Shown here piece by piece: positions 9,299-17,825 of a DNA stretch of 64,000 bases. Source of the DNA: Neisseria perflava (GTDB lineage: Bacteria > Pseudomonadota > Gammaproteobacteria > Burkholderiales > Neisseriaceae); assembly GCF_024170405.1 (NCBI RefSeq), contig NZ_JALJYC010000014.1:4259-68258 (forward strand). The letters run 5' to 3'. A model generated the notes under the pieces. It was not told the origin of the DNA. It saw nothing but the letters and a program-made list of their open reading frames with translations, and ran no database searches. Positions within the stretch are counted from its first letter, which is position 1. Each line of letters starts with the position of its first letter. The position numbers and the translations under genes are program-made.

Positions 9299-10177
9299 AT
9301 GATTATTATCATGCGCAAGCAGGCAACAAAAGCAGCGGTGGCGCGGGTGGTTGAAACCATCCGCAGTAAGGGTTTGCAAGAACATATTTCGCGCGGCGAA
9401 GAACGCACGATTATCGGCGCGGTCGGCGACGAGCGCGTGTTCTGTCCGAATGATTTGGAAAACCTGCCCGAGGTGGAACGCGTGGTGCGGGTGTTGAACG
9501 ATTGGAAAATCATCAGCCGCGAAACACAGCCGCAAGACAGCGTGATACAGGTGCGCGGCGTGGCTTTCGGCGGCGAAAAAATGCTGGATATTACCACTTT
9601 GCCGCAAAAGGCGGATAAGGCCGACGCGGTGTTTCTCGATCCGTTTTTCCTGTCGGTACGCCCGTATGCCGCCGTCGATACCAGCAGCGAAAAAGCGCAG
9701 ATTAGCAGCATGAAAACCGAGCTGACGCGCTTGCACGCAGCGGGCAAACCGGTGTTGGTGCGTATCCGCGACGTGCGCCAAATTGAAGCGGCGTTGGCGG
9801 CGGAGGCCGATATTCTGTATCTCGGCGGCGAACAGATGAGCAACCGCGCCCTGCAAGACGAAGTAGGCCGTTTGAATACGCCGGTGGTGTTGTGCAAAGA
9901 CAAGCACCACCGCGTTGATGATTGGCTGGTCGCAGCGGAACACATCGCGCTGGGCGGCAACCGCCATATCATCTTGGGCGAGGCCGGCACACTCAGTTTC
10001 GAGCCGGAACACGCCTACCGTTTGGATGTGGACGCCATCGTGCGCGTGCGCATTGAAACGCGCCTGCCTGTGATGGCCAATATTACCCGCTTGTGGCACA
10101 ACGATATGCCGCAGGAGGTGCTGTATAAACTGGCGGCAGCGGCTGGGGCAAACGGGGTAATCAGCAGTTTGGCATAA
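9299..10177 (+). CDS. DAHP synthase-like protein lacking catalytic motifs
   Basis: 292 residues that align by eye with type I-beta 3-deoxy-7-phosphoheptulonate synthase. The N-terminal ferredoxin-like domain (EHISRGEERTIIGAVGDERV ... VVRVLNDWKIISRE) is well kept. In the barrel the scaffold remains (DILYLGGEQMSNR for family DIIQIGARNAQNF; DDWLVAAEHI for EEFLLSAEYI), but the GPC, KPRTSPYSFQG, KRG, ERG and DPSHSGG segments that bind metal and substrates are replaced, and the C-terminus is short. Inferred: a non-catalytic or regulatory relative. ATG 9299 follows AAGGAG. The frame is intact, so the protein is probably expressed. Confidence 0.75.
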   Translation: MIIIMRKQATKAAVARVVETIRSKGLQEHISRGEERTIIGAVGDERVFCPNDLENLPEVERVVRVLNDWKIISRETQPQDSVIQVRGVAFGGEKMLDITTLPQKADKADAVFLDPFFLSVRPYAAVDTSSEKAQISSMKTELTRLHAAGKPVLVRIRDVRQIEAALAAEADILYLGGEQMSNRALQDEVGRLNTPVVLCKDKHHRVDDWLVAAEHIALGGNRHIILGEAGTLSFEPEHAYRLDVDAIVRVRIETRLPVMANITRLWHNDMPQEVLYKLAAAAGANGVISSLA

Positions 10178-10224
10178 GGTTTTCAGACGGCCTTGTTCTT
10201 TTCTGAGGACAAGGCAATAAAGCA

Positions 10225-10254
10225 AAAAGCGCACCAAATGGTGCGCTTTTTTTT
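10225..10254. terminator. Bidirectional intrinsic terminator
   Basis: AAAAGCGCACC-AAAT-GGTGCGCTTTT, convergent between the DAHP-synthase-like gene and cycB. A single DUS lies just before it at 10183. Confidence 0.85.
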
Positions 10255-10272
10255 GAGGGAGGGGGTAAATGT

Positions 10273-11142
10273 TTAGAATTTACCGCCGGATTGGTTCACC
10301 ATGTAATCCACGGCAGCCATAACATCGGCGTCGCTCAGGCTGGTGTTGCCGCCTTTGGCCGGCATCATGCCGGTTTTGCCGGTAAAGCCTTCGATTGCAT
10401 GCTTGTGGACAGTATCTTTACCTTGGGTGATACGCGCTTTCCAATCGGCAGCATCACCTGTTTTTGGTGCACCGGCTACACCGGCGCCGTGGCAGGCCAT
10501 ACACAGGCTGTCGTACACTTCTTTTCCTTTACCGGCAGCGGGTGCGGCGGCCGCGGTTTCCGTTGCAGGAGCGGCAGCAGCCGGTGCAGCGGCGTTATCG
10601 GCGGCAGGAGTTGCGCCGGAAGCGGCGGCGTCAGAAGCAGCACCTTCGGCAGGCGCAGCACCGACAGCAGGGGCTTCAAAGTTACCGCCTGCGCTGTTGG
10701 CCATAAAAGCAATGGCGCGTTTGAGTTCATCGTCGGTCAGATCGGCGGCGCCGCCTTTTGCCGGCATGGCGTTAAAGCCGTTTAAAGCGTGTTGGAACAG
10801 GGTGTCGAAACCTTTGGCAATGCGCGGCGCCCAGTCGCTGGCGTGTTCAAATTTTGGCGCATTGGGGACAACGCTGTCTGCCGCGTGACATTGGATACAG
10901 ATTTTTTTGAAGATTTGTTCGCCGGTACGCTCGCCAACCGGCGTGCCGTCGCCCAAAGTGAGCTGGCCGGTCGGCTGGATACGGGTTTGGGTGGCGGATT
11001 CGGTGGTTTCGGCAACATCGCTGAAGGAGCTGCTGCCGGCCAGTTTAATCAGGAAGAAAACGACTGCGAGCAAAATAACGATACCGCTCACAAGGGTGAA
11101 CAATGCCGAGCCTTGGGCTTTGTTGTTACTGAGTTGTTTCAT
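10273..11142 (-). CDS. cycB: Di-haem cytochrome c5
   Basis: 289 residues with an N-terminal membrane anchor (ALFTLVSGIVILLAVVFFLI), then two class I cytochrome c domains. The haem sites are CIQCH (82-86) and CMACH (214-218), with Met ligands in NAMPAKGG and GMMPAKGG. An Ala/Pro-rich linker of about 50 residues joins the domains. In pathogenic Neisseria the di-haem c5 carries electrons from the bc1 complex to cbb3 oxidase and to the nitrite reductase AniA; the same role is inferred here. A GAGG ribosome-binding site precedes the ATG. Confidence 0.92.
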   Translation of the reverse strand: MKQLSNNKAQGSALFTLVSGIVILLAVVFFLIKLAGSSSFSDVAETTESATQTRIQPTGQLTLGDGTPVGERTGEQIFKKICIQCHAADSVVPNAPKFEHASDWAPRIAKGFDTLFQHALNGFNAMPAKGGAADLTDDELKRAIAFMANSAGGNFEAPAVGAAPAEGAASDAAASGATPAADNAAAPAAAAPATETAAAAPAAGKGKEVYDSLCMACHGAGVAGAPKTGDAADWKARITQGKDTVHKHAIEGFTGKTGMMPAKGGNTSLSDADVMAAVDYMVNQSGGKF

Positions 11143-11432
11143 TTTGGTAGGCCTCGCCGTTAGGTTGGGTTGTGCTTTGGTTATAGGTATTGAGTTTGTT
11201 AATCGTAGTTAACAATATTTTGCTGGATTATACTGAATTTACAGGGGCTTTCCAATCATTGCGGCTGAAAATCTGTGAAAAAACTGTCATCTTGCCTCAA
11301 TTGTCGGGTGTAATATGTTGTAATCAATAAAGTATTTGTCATGCGGGTAAATCGGCGGCGGTGTGGCCTTTCCCGCACTTGCCAGATAAACTTTGCCAAA
11401 ATCGGCGAAATACGTTAACCTTACGCCCTTAC

Positions 11433-11508
11433 GCACCCATAGCTCAGTTGGAAGAGCGTCAGTTTCCGAAGCTGGAGGCCACAGGTTCGATCCCTGTTGG
11501 GTGCGCCA
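11433..11508 (+). tRNA. tRNA-Arg (anticodon CCG)
   Basis: 76 bases. The acceptor arms GCACCCA and TGGGTGC pair perfectly, the D-arm is GCTCAGTTGGAAGAGC, the anticodon loop TTCCGAA gives CCG, the T-arm is ACAGG-TTCGATC-CCTGT, and the CCA end is encoded. It reads CGG. Confidence 0.95.
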
Positions 11509-11517
11509 TATTTGAAA

Positions 11518-11550
11518 AGGCCGTCTGAAAAATATTCAGACGGCCTTTTA
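11518..11550. terminator. DUS-pair terminator between tRNA-Arg and tyrB
   Basis: AAGGCCGTCTGAA and its complement with a very short loop, then TTTTA; convergent position serves both sides. Confidence 0.8.
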
Positions 11551-11571
11551 CTTTGCGCGAAGCAAATCCGG

Positions 11572-12765
11572 TTATTTCAACACTTCGGCAAACGCATTGG
11601 CAACGTATTCGATGTTGGACGGATTCAATCCCGCTACACACATGCGGCCGGAATCGAGCAGATACACGGCAAATTCATTGCGCAGGCGGTGTACTTGCGC
11701 CACGGTCAGACCGGTGTAGCTGAACATGCCGCGCTGCTTGATGAAGTAGTCGAAATTTTTGTTCGGAATCTTGGCGGCCAACACTTCGTGCAGACGTTGC
11801 CGCATGGCGCGGATACGGTCGCGCATGGCATAGACTTCGCTTGTCCACAAGGCAAAATGCGCGCTGTCGTTCATCACGCCGTCGGCGAGAAAAGCGCCGT
11901 GGGCGGGCGGACTGGAATAAATGCGGCGCACGGTAAATTTCATCTGGCCGAATACGATATCCGCTTCTTCTTTATTCGGGCACACCGCGCTCAAGCCGCC
12001 GACGCGCTCGCCGTAGAGCGACAGGTTTTTGGAGAATGAGTTGCTGACAAACAGTGGCAAGCCCATTGCGGCGGCTTTGCGGATGGCGTAGGCATCGCTG
12101 TCCAAATCGCCGCCGAAGCCTTGGTAGGCGATGTCCATAAACGGAATCAGCCCCCGCGTTTGGATAATGGTTAAAACTTCATCCCATTGCTCGGGCGACA
12201 AATCCACGCCGGTCGGGTTGTGGCAGCAGGGGTGTAAAATCAGCACGCTGTTTTGCGGCAGGCTGTTGAAAAACGCCGTCATCTCATCGAATTTTACGCC
12301 GACGGTGGCTGGGTCGTAATAGGGATAAGTGCCGACTTCAAAACCCGCGCCTTCAAAAATGCTGCGGTGGTTGTCCCAAGTCGGGTCGCTGACATAGGCT
12401 TTGGTTTCGGGAAACCAGCGGTGTAAGAAATCTGCGCCGACTTTCAAAGCGCCCGAGCCGCCGAGGGTTTGGATGGTGGCGATACGGCCTTCTTTCAACA
12501 GCGGATTGTCTGCGCCGAATAATAAATGCTGCACCGCTGCGCGGTAGGGCGCATAGCCTTCCATCGGCAGATACGGGCTGAGGTGCGGCTCGGCAGCCAG
12601 CGCGGTTTCGACTTGGTGCACGGAATCCAACACCGGCATTTTGCCGTTTTCATCAAAATAAATGCCGATACCGAGGTTGACTTTTTCGGCACGCGCATCG
12701 TTGTTATAGACTTCGACCAGACTCAAAATCGGGTCGCCCGGATAAAATTCGACGTGTTGGTACAT
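11572..12765 (-). CDS. tyrB: Aromatic amino acid / aspartate aminotransferase
   Basis: A 397-residue class I PLP aminotransferase. The N-terminus (VEFYPGDPILSLVEVYNND ... KVNLGIGIYFDENG) and HPCCHNPTGVDLS match the TyrB/AspC group; the PLP lysine lies in SNSFSKNLSLYGERVG and the substrate arginine in the C-terminal GMFSYTGL/LNPSN region. Role: last step of Phe/Tyr or Asp formation with glutamate as donor. ATG 12765 has AAAGGAG at good spacing; the upstream in-frame ATG has none. TyrB versus AspC specificity is a guess. Confidence 0.88.
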   Translation of the reverse strand: MYQHVEFYPGDPILSLVEVYNNDARAEKVNLGIGIYFDENGKMPVLDSVHQVETALAAEPHLSPYLPMEGYAPYRAAVQHLLFGADNPLLKEGRIATIQTLGGSGALKVGADFLHRWFPETKAYVSDPTWDNHRSIFEGAGFEVGTYPYYDPATVGVKFDEMTAFFNSLPQNSVLILHPCCHNPTGVDLSPEQWDEVLTIIQTRGLIPFMDIAYQGFGGDLDSDAYAIRKAAAMGLPLFVSNSFSKNLSLYGERVGGLSAVCPNKEEADIVFGQMKFTVRRIYSSPPAHGAFLADGVMNDSAHFALWTSEVYAMRDRIRAMRQRLHEVLAAKIPNKNFDYFIKQRGMFSYTGLTVAQVHRLRNEFAVYLLDSGRMCVAGLNPSNIEYVANAFAEVLK

Positions 12766-12952
12766 GGTGCTCCTTTGCTGGGCGGGAATAGACAAACAGA
12801 CGGATTATTGTGGCATAAAGCGGAATTGTTGACAATCATGCCAATCGGTAAGGCAGGCCGTCTGAATACGGAATACGAAGGCGCACAAAGCCACCGGTAA
12901 ACGCTATAATCAAGCTGTTTTTTAAGATATGAACAATCATACAGGAGATAAA

Positions 12953-13810
12953 ATGAACCATTCCCCCGTTTGGCAGGCCGGCCGTTTTCAAATTGATTTG
13001 AGCGAGCCGAAAATCATGGGTATCGTGAACATTACCCCCGACTCGTTTTCCGACGGCGGTACGTATTCGCACGATATTCAGACGGCCTTAAACCATGCCG
13101 AGCAATTATTGAAAGACGGCGCCGACATCCTCGACATCGGCGGCGAATCCACCCGCCCGGGTTCGGATTTCGTGTCGCCCGAAGCGGAGTGGGCGCGTGT
13201 CGAGCCGGTATTGGCGGAAATCGGCAAATGGAACGTGCCCGTCAGTTTGGATACGCGCCGCACGGTTGTGATGGAAAAAGCGCTGGCGCAGGGCTGTACC
13301 GACATCATCAACGACGTGGCCGGTTTGAGCGATGAAGGCGCGGTGGAACTGTTGGCGCGTTACCCTCAAGCCGGGATTTGCGTCATGCACATGCAGGGTT
13401 TGCCCGAAACCATGCAGGACAACCCCAGCTATCAAGACGTGGTCGGCGAAGTGACGCGTTATCTGAACGAGCGCGTGAAAGCATGCGAAGCGGCGGGCAT
13501 TGACAAACAGCGCCTGACACTCGACCCCGGTTTCGGTTTCGGCAAAACGCTGCAACACAACATCCTGCTGATGCAGCACTTGGGCGAACTGATGGCTGAT
13601 ACCGGCCTGCCCTTCCTTATCGGCGTATCGCGCAAACGCATGATTGGCGAGCTGACCGGTGTGGATACGCCGTCTGAACGGGTGTTCGGCAGCGTGGCCG
13701 CAGCCTTGGCTTCCGTGGCACGCGGTGCGCAAGTGATTCGCGTGCATGATGTGAAAGCCACGGCGGACGCGGTAAAAGTATGGCAGGCGTTGGGCGTGTT
13801 TGAAAATTAA
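12953..13810 (+). CDS. folP: Dihydropteroate synthase
   Basis: 285 residues. MGIVNITPDSFSDGG, DILDIGGESTRPGSD, NDVAGLSD, LDPGFGFGKT and LIGVSRKRMIGEL are the DHPS blocks in order. It joins DHPP and p-aminobenzoate in folate synthesis and is the sulfonamide target. ATG 12953 follows ACAGGAGATAAA. glmM lies 1.7 kb downstream; in many bacteria folP and glmM are adjacent, and here the glycosyltransferase gene and a repeat separate them. Confidence 0.96.
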   Translation: MNHSPVWQAGRFQIDLSEPKIMGIVNITPDSFSDGGTYSHDIQTALNHAEQLLKDGADILDIGGESTRPGSDFVSPEAEWARVEPVLAEIGKWNVPVSLDTRRTVVMEKALAQGCTDIINDVAGLSDEGAVELLARYPQAGICVMHMQGLPETMQDNPSYQDVVGEVTRYLNERVKACEAAGIDKQRLTLDPGFGFGKTLQHNILLMQHLGELMADTGLPFLIGVSRKRMIGELTGVDTPSERVFGSVAAALASVARGAQVIRVHDVKATADAVKVWQALGVFEN

Positions 13811-13828
13811 TGCCTTGCCATAGGCTTT

Positions 13829-13872
13829 GGCCGTCTGAAAACCAGCAACTGCTTGGGTTTTCAGACGGCCAT
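13829..13872. terminator. DUS-pair terminator after folP
   Basis: GGCCGTCTGAAAACC and its complement around AGCAACTGCTT. Confidence 0.75.
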
Positions 13873-13918
13873 TGTCTTAAATGAGAATATGAACAAGGGG
13901 ATAATACGAGCGGATATT

Positions 13919-14091
13919 AGGGTCTGTTGACATTTCATCACGCGGCATCTTTTCGGCAAAAAAAACGCGTCTGCTGCGTTAAAAATGCTTGCAAGGTGTC
14001 CAACCTTGCTGCGCTTTTTGCCTTACATCCGCATTTTTTCACTCGAAAATCTGCTTCGCGGATGACACCGCTTCGCTGTCAACAGCCCCTA
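13919..14091 (+). repeat. MITE-like repeat, copy 1
   Basis: 173 bases bounded by TAGGGTCTGTTGACA and, inverted, TAGGGGCTGTTGACA. The interior has a Cys-like hairpin GCAAGG-TGTCCAA-CCTTGC and shares blocks such as TTTCGGCAAAAAA and TTTTTCACTCG with copies at 19627 and 47437. No credible coding sequence. Confidence 0.8.
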
Positions 14092-14384
14092 GGTAAGTTC
14101 CGAAATATTTGTTATTATGCAAATTGCAATCTATTTGCAATTTATTTGTAATATAAATTTAAGTATCTGCTCTAAATATTTTTCAGTATTGTCATTTGCT
14201 TAACATTTTTCTTCCGTAAAAGGGAAACCAAACCGGCTTCTCCGGGTCAAACAGCCTAACTGCGTTTGCGGCGGTTTACGGCAGATTCTGGGACTGCCGG
14301 CCGAAGCGTAAAGGCATGGGCTGCCCCACGGTAAACAGAATAGAAAATGGCAGCTATGCGATGATGATAACAATAGGAAAAAAA
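14092..14384. other. Leader region of the glycosyltransferase gene
   Basis: AT-rich for the first ~130 bases (including an imperfect AATTGCAATCTATTTGCAATTTATTTG repeat near 14119, shown here only as position), then ordinary composition. No gene is supported; a promoter is likely but no clear -35/-10 pair was found. Confidence 0.4.
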
Positions 14385-15356
14385 ATGAACTTGTCTTTTA
14401 TTGTCCCGATTTATAACGGCAGCCGTTTTATCGACGGTTTGGGACAAAATATCCTTGACTTCCATCAAGCGGTTGAGGGCGTTGAATTTATCTTTGTGAA
14501 TGACGGTTCGACTGACGACAGTTCTGAAAAATTGCGGCAATTTTTGGCAGAACACGACCAATCGGGCTTGACGTATAAAATCATTGATACTGCAAACGGC
14601 GGCGTCAGCCGTGCGCGCAATACTGCTTTGGCAGTAGCCACGGGCGATTATGCCATGTTTATGGATCATGACGACAATATCGACGCGGCGAAATTTGCCG
14701 GATTGTGGCGGCAGTTTGTACAAAGCGGTGCCGATTTGATGCATTTCGGTTGCAATGAAAAATATCCGGCAGGCGATAAAGTTTTTACGCGCGATGAGTT
14801 TATTACCGATTTTCCATTCATGTCGTATGTGTGGGCGTATGTGTACCGCCGCAGCCTGATGGAAGAGCCTAAACTGCGTTTTACCGAAGGCATGAAATAT
14901 TTGGAAGATGGCGTTTTTCTGTTGGATTACATTTTGAGAACCCAACAGGTTTTTGTCAGCAACCAAAAAATTTACGATTATGTGGATAACCCCGATTCGG
15001 CCATGCGTGCGGGGCGCAATCCCGAGCAGAACCGCCAATTCTTAGACGACATCGGCTTGGCCGTGCGCAGTTACAACCGTTTGGCAGCCACGCCCGCGCC
15101 CGCAGCGGTGCAGAAGCGTTTGCGCGAAATCCGCGATTCGTTTGTGTTTATCTATATCGTGAATATGCTGAAAACCCGTACCGACCGCAAAACCCTGTTT
15201 GCCCGCTTAAACGAAGCCGGATACGATTTCAAGTTGGCGGATTATCCGAGCAAATTCAACCAACGCCGTCAGGTAAAGGTGTTGTGCGCTTTGTTCCGCA
15301 GCCGTTGCGCCTTGTCGCTGCTGGCGAAAACAGGCTTGTTAAACCGAGTCGCTTAA
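14385..15356 (+). CDS. Family 2 glycosyltransferase
   Basis: 323 residues with a GT-A fold. LSFIVPIYNGSRFI, FVNDGSTDDS and the metal-binding MDHDDNID (DXD-like) are visible in the first 110 residues; a hydrophobic or coiled C-terminal part follows. It probably adds a sugar to LOS, capsule-like or wall polysaccharide at the inner face of the inner membrane. ATG 14385 follows ATAGGAAAAAAA. There is no poly-G or poly-C tract, so no sign of slipped-strand phase variation as seen in lgt genes. Acceptor unknown. Confidence 0.8.
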   Translation: MNLSFIVPIYNGSRFIDGLGQNILDFHQAVEGVEFIFVNDGSTDDSSEKLRQFLAEHDQSGLTYKIIDTANGGVSRARNTALAVATGDYAMFMDHDDNIDAAKFAGLWRQFVQSGADLMHFGCNEKYPAGDKVFTRDEFITDFPFMSYVWAYVYRRSLMEEPKLRFTEGMKYLEDGVFLLDYILRTQQVFVSNQKIYDYVDNPDSAMRAGRNPEQNRQFLDDIGLAVRSYNRLAATPAPAAVQKRLREIRDSFVFIYIVNMLKTRTDRKTLFARLNEAGYDFKLADYPSKFNQRRQVKVLCALFRSRCALSLLAKTGLLNRVA

Positions 15357-15372
15357 AGAAAATATTGATTCC

Positions 15373-15408
15373 ATGCCGTCTGAAAGACCGCCTTTCAGAC
15401 GGCATTTA
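15373..15408. terminator. AT-DUS-pair terminator
   Basis: ATGCCGTCTGAAAG and complement with a short loop; both copies carry the AT rather than AG dialect. Confidence 0.75.
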
Positions 15409-15491
15409 AACACGTTTGGCAGCAGCCGGATTGACCGCAGATAAATCCTGTTATCATGCTGCCCAACAGTATCCAAACGGAGCATTTGATT

Positions 15492-16832
15492 ATGGCTAAA
15501 AAATATTTCGGCACCGACGGCGTGCGCGGCGAAGTGGGGCAATTCCCGATTACCCCGGATTTTGTGTTGAAACTGGGCTATGCCGCCGGGCAAGTATTGG
15601 TGCAGCATGACGCGGAGCAGCGCCCGACCGTGTTAATCGGCAAAGACACGCGTATTTCCGGCTATATGCTGGAAGCGGCGCTGGTGGCCGGTTTTACCGC
15701 TGCGGGTGTAAACGTGGTGCAGACCGGCCCGCTGCCGACACCGGGCGTGGCTTATCTGACCAAAGCGCTGCGCCTTTCGGCCGGCGTGATGATTTCCGCC
15801 TCGCACAATGTCTATTCCGACAACGGCATTAAATTCTTCGCCGAAGGCGGCGTTAAATTGTCGGACGAAATCGAGCTGGAAATCGAAGCCAAAATCGACG
15901 AAGAAATGAAAACCCAGCCGTCTGACCGCTTGGGGCGCGCCCGCCGCATCAACGGTTCGGACGACCGCTATATCGAGTTTTGCAAATCTACTTTCCCCGC
16001 CCATCTGGACTTGCGCGGTTTGAAATTGGTGGTGGATACCGCCAACGGCGCAGGCTATGCCGTTGCGCCGAAAGTGTTCCACGAACTCGGCGCGAGTGTC
16101 GTGACCATCGGCGATGAGCCCAACGGCTACAACATCAATGAAAAATGCGGCGCGACCCATCCGAAAGCGCTGCAAGCGGCGGTGTTGCAAAACGAAGCTG
16201 ATTACGGTATCGCGCTTGACGGCGACGGCGACCGCCTGATGATGGTCGATCGCAACGGCAAAGTGTATGACGGCGACAACCTGATTTATGTGATTGCCAA
16301 AGCGCGTGCGCACGAAGGCATTCAAATCGGCGGCGTGGTCGGTACAGTCATGACCAATATGGCGATGGAAATCGCACTCAAAGAGCAGGGCGTAGCTTTT
16401 TGCCGCGCCAAAGTCGGTGACCGCTATGTGTTGGAACAGTTGCACCAGCGCGGCTGGCTGATTGGCGGCGAAGCCAGCGGCCATATTTTGTGCATGGATA
16501 AACACAATACCGGCGACGGCATTATCTCCGCTTTGCAGGTATTGGCCGCTTTGCAGGTATTGGGTCAGGATTTGGCGACCGTGTGCGCCGACTGGCAGCC
16601 GTTCCCGCAAACCATGATTAACGTGCGCATCCAAAAAGGCCAAAACTGGCAGGAAGCCTCCAAAGAGGTATTGGCCGAAGTGGAAAAAGAGCTGGAAGGC
16701 AAAGGCCGCGTGGTCTTGCGTGCTTCGGGCACCGAGCCGGTGGTGCGCGTGATGGTGGAAGCCAAGCAGTCCGACTGGGCGAAAAAAGGCGCGGAACGCA
16801 TTGCCGCCGCCATTACCGGTGCGAAAAAATAA
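15492..16832 (+). CDS. glmM: Phosphoglucosamine mutase
   Basis: 446 residues. KYFGTDGVRG at the start, the phosphoserine loop ISASHNVYSDNG (Ser104; the usual Pro after Asn is Val), metal-binding DGDGDR, GEASGHI and RASGTEPVVRVM. It converts glucosamine-6-P to glucosamine-1-P for UDP-GlcNAc, hence peptidoglycan and LOS. ATG 15492 is where conservation starts; upstream ATG 15456 would add unconserved residues. A clean intrinsic terminator follows. Confidence 0.96.
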   Translation: MAKKYFGTDGVRGEVGQFPITPDFVLKLGYAAGQVLVQHDAEQRPTVLIGKDTRISGYMLEAALVAGFTAAGVNVVQTGPLPTPGVAYLTKALRLSAGVMISASHNVYSDNGIKFFAEGGVKLSDEIELEIEAKIDEEMKTQPSDRLGRARRINGSDDRYIEFCKSTFPAHLDLRGLKLVVDTANGAGYAVAPKVFHELGASVVTIGDEPNGYNINEKCGATHPKALQAAVLQNEADYGIALDGDGDRLMMVDRNGKVYDGDNLIYVIAKARAHEGIQIGGVVGTVMTNMAMEIALKEQGVAFCRAKVGDRYVLEQLHQRGWLIGGEASGHILCMDKHNTGDGIISALQVLAALQVLGQDLATVCADWQPFPQTMINVRIQKGQNWQEASKEVLAEVEKELEGKGRVVLRASGTEPVVRVMVEAKQSDWAKKGAERIAAAITGAKK

Positions 16833-16853
16833 GCCGTATCGTCTGAATCTGAG

Positions 16854-16883
16854 AAAAAGCGGACTGTTTCAGTCCGCTTTTTT
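16854..16883 (+). terminator. Intrinsic terminator of glmM
   Basis: AAAAAGCGGACTG-TTT-CAGTCCGCTTTTTT, independent of uptake sequences. Confidence 0.9.
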
Positions 16884-17038
16884 GTTTATGGGCAAAACAA
16901 TGACGAATATTTGCTGATTCGGTCTTGTTATGCTTTCAGACGGCCTTATCTGTTGGTAAAATACCGTTGTATCAATATTTAAAGGCCGTCTGAAAAATCA
17001 GGCGGCATATTCGTTATCTTATTCTGGAACGCCTGCCG

Positions 17039-17743
17039 ATGTATGCATTTTTGGAAGCCTTTTTCGTCCAATACGGTTACGCCGCCGTATTTCTCGTGTT
17101 GGTGGCGTGCGGTTTCGGCGTGCCGATTCCGGAGGACATTACGCTGGTAACCGGCGGCGTCATTTCCGGCCTCGGTTATACCAATGTTCATGTCATGGTG
17201 GTGGTCGGCATGCTCGGCGTATTGGCCGGCGACGGCCTGATGTTTGTTGCCGGACGCATTTGGGGGCACAAAATCCTCAATTTCCGCCCGATTGCCCGCG
17301 TGATGACGCCCAAGCGCTATGCGCAAGTGCAGGAAAAATTTGATAAATACGGCAACTGGGTGTTGTTTGTCGCCCGTTTCCTGCCCGGTTTGCGCACGCC
17401 GATTTACATTACCGCCGGTATCAGCCGCAAAGTTTCTTACTTGCGCTTTGTCTTGATGGACGGCTTGGCTTCGCTGATTTCCGTGCCGATTTGGATTTAT
17501 TTGGGCGAATACGGTGCGAAAAATACCGATTGGCTGATGCAGAAGGTGCACCAATTCCAATCCGGCCTGTTTGTCGCCATCGGCATCGGCGCGGCGGTAT
17601 TGATTTGGTTTTGGTGGCGCAAACACCAGCGTATCCGTTTTTACCACGAGCGTTTGCGTGAATTACGCGCCCAGCGCAAAGCGGCGCGGGTGGAAAAAGC
17701 CGCCGCCAAAAAAGCCGAAAAAGCGCAATCGGCCAAAGATTAA
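17039..17743 (+). CDS. DedA family membrane protein
   Basis: 234 residues. The VPIPEDITLVTGG and ARFLPGLRTPIYITAG motifs are diagnostic of the DedA/SNARE-associated family, now linked to undecaprenyl-phosphate or phospholipid flipping. About four membrane segments are followed by a very basic, Ala/Lys-rich cytoplasmic tail (KAARVEKAAAKKAEKAQ). The start has a poor ribosome-binding site, but no better start lies nearby. Confidence 0.88.
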   Translation: MYAFLEAFFVQYGYAAVFLVLVACGFGVPIPEDITLVTGGVISGLGYTNVHVMVVVGMLGVLAGDGLMFVAGRIWGHKILNFRPIARVMTPKRYAQVQEKFDKYGNWVLFVARFLPGLRTPIYITAGISRKVSYLRFVLMDGLASLISVPIWIYLGEYGAKNTDWLMQKVHQFQSGLFVAIGIGAAVLIWFWWRKHQRIRFYHERLRELRAQRKAARVEKAAAKKAEKAQSAKD

Positions 17744-17752
17744 TTCGATATA

Positions 17753-17797
17753 AGGCCGTCTGAAAGCAGACTGACAGTACTGTTTCAGACGGCCTTT
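17753..17797. terminator. DUS-pair terminator after dedA
   Basis: AAGGCCGTCTGAAA, a loop of about 20 bases, and the complement followed by TTTTCC. Confidence 0.75.
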
Positions 17798-17825
17798 TCC
17801 CTTATCCGTTTTCTTCCGACTCATC

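Noticed and set aside
13919..14091. Assignment of the repeat to Correia elements
   Set aside because: Correia ends (TATAGTGGATTAA type) are absent; ends here are TAGGGTCTGTTGACA.
13927..14151. A 74-codon open frame inside repeat copy 1
   Set aside because: It covers the repeat itself, lacks a good ribosome-binding site, and is not open across the other copies.
14385..15356. Phase-variable glycosyltransferase
   Set aside because: Only an A-run precedes the start; there is no long G or C tract in the coding region.
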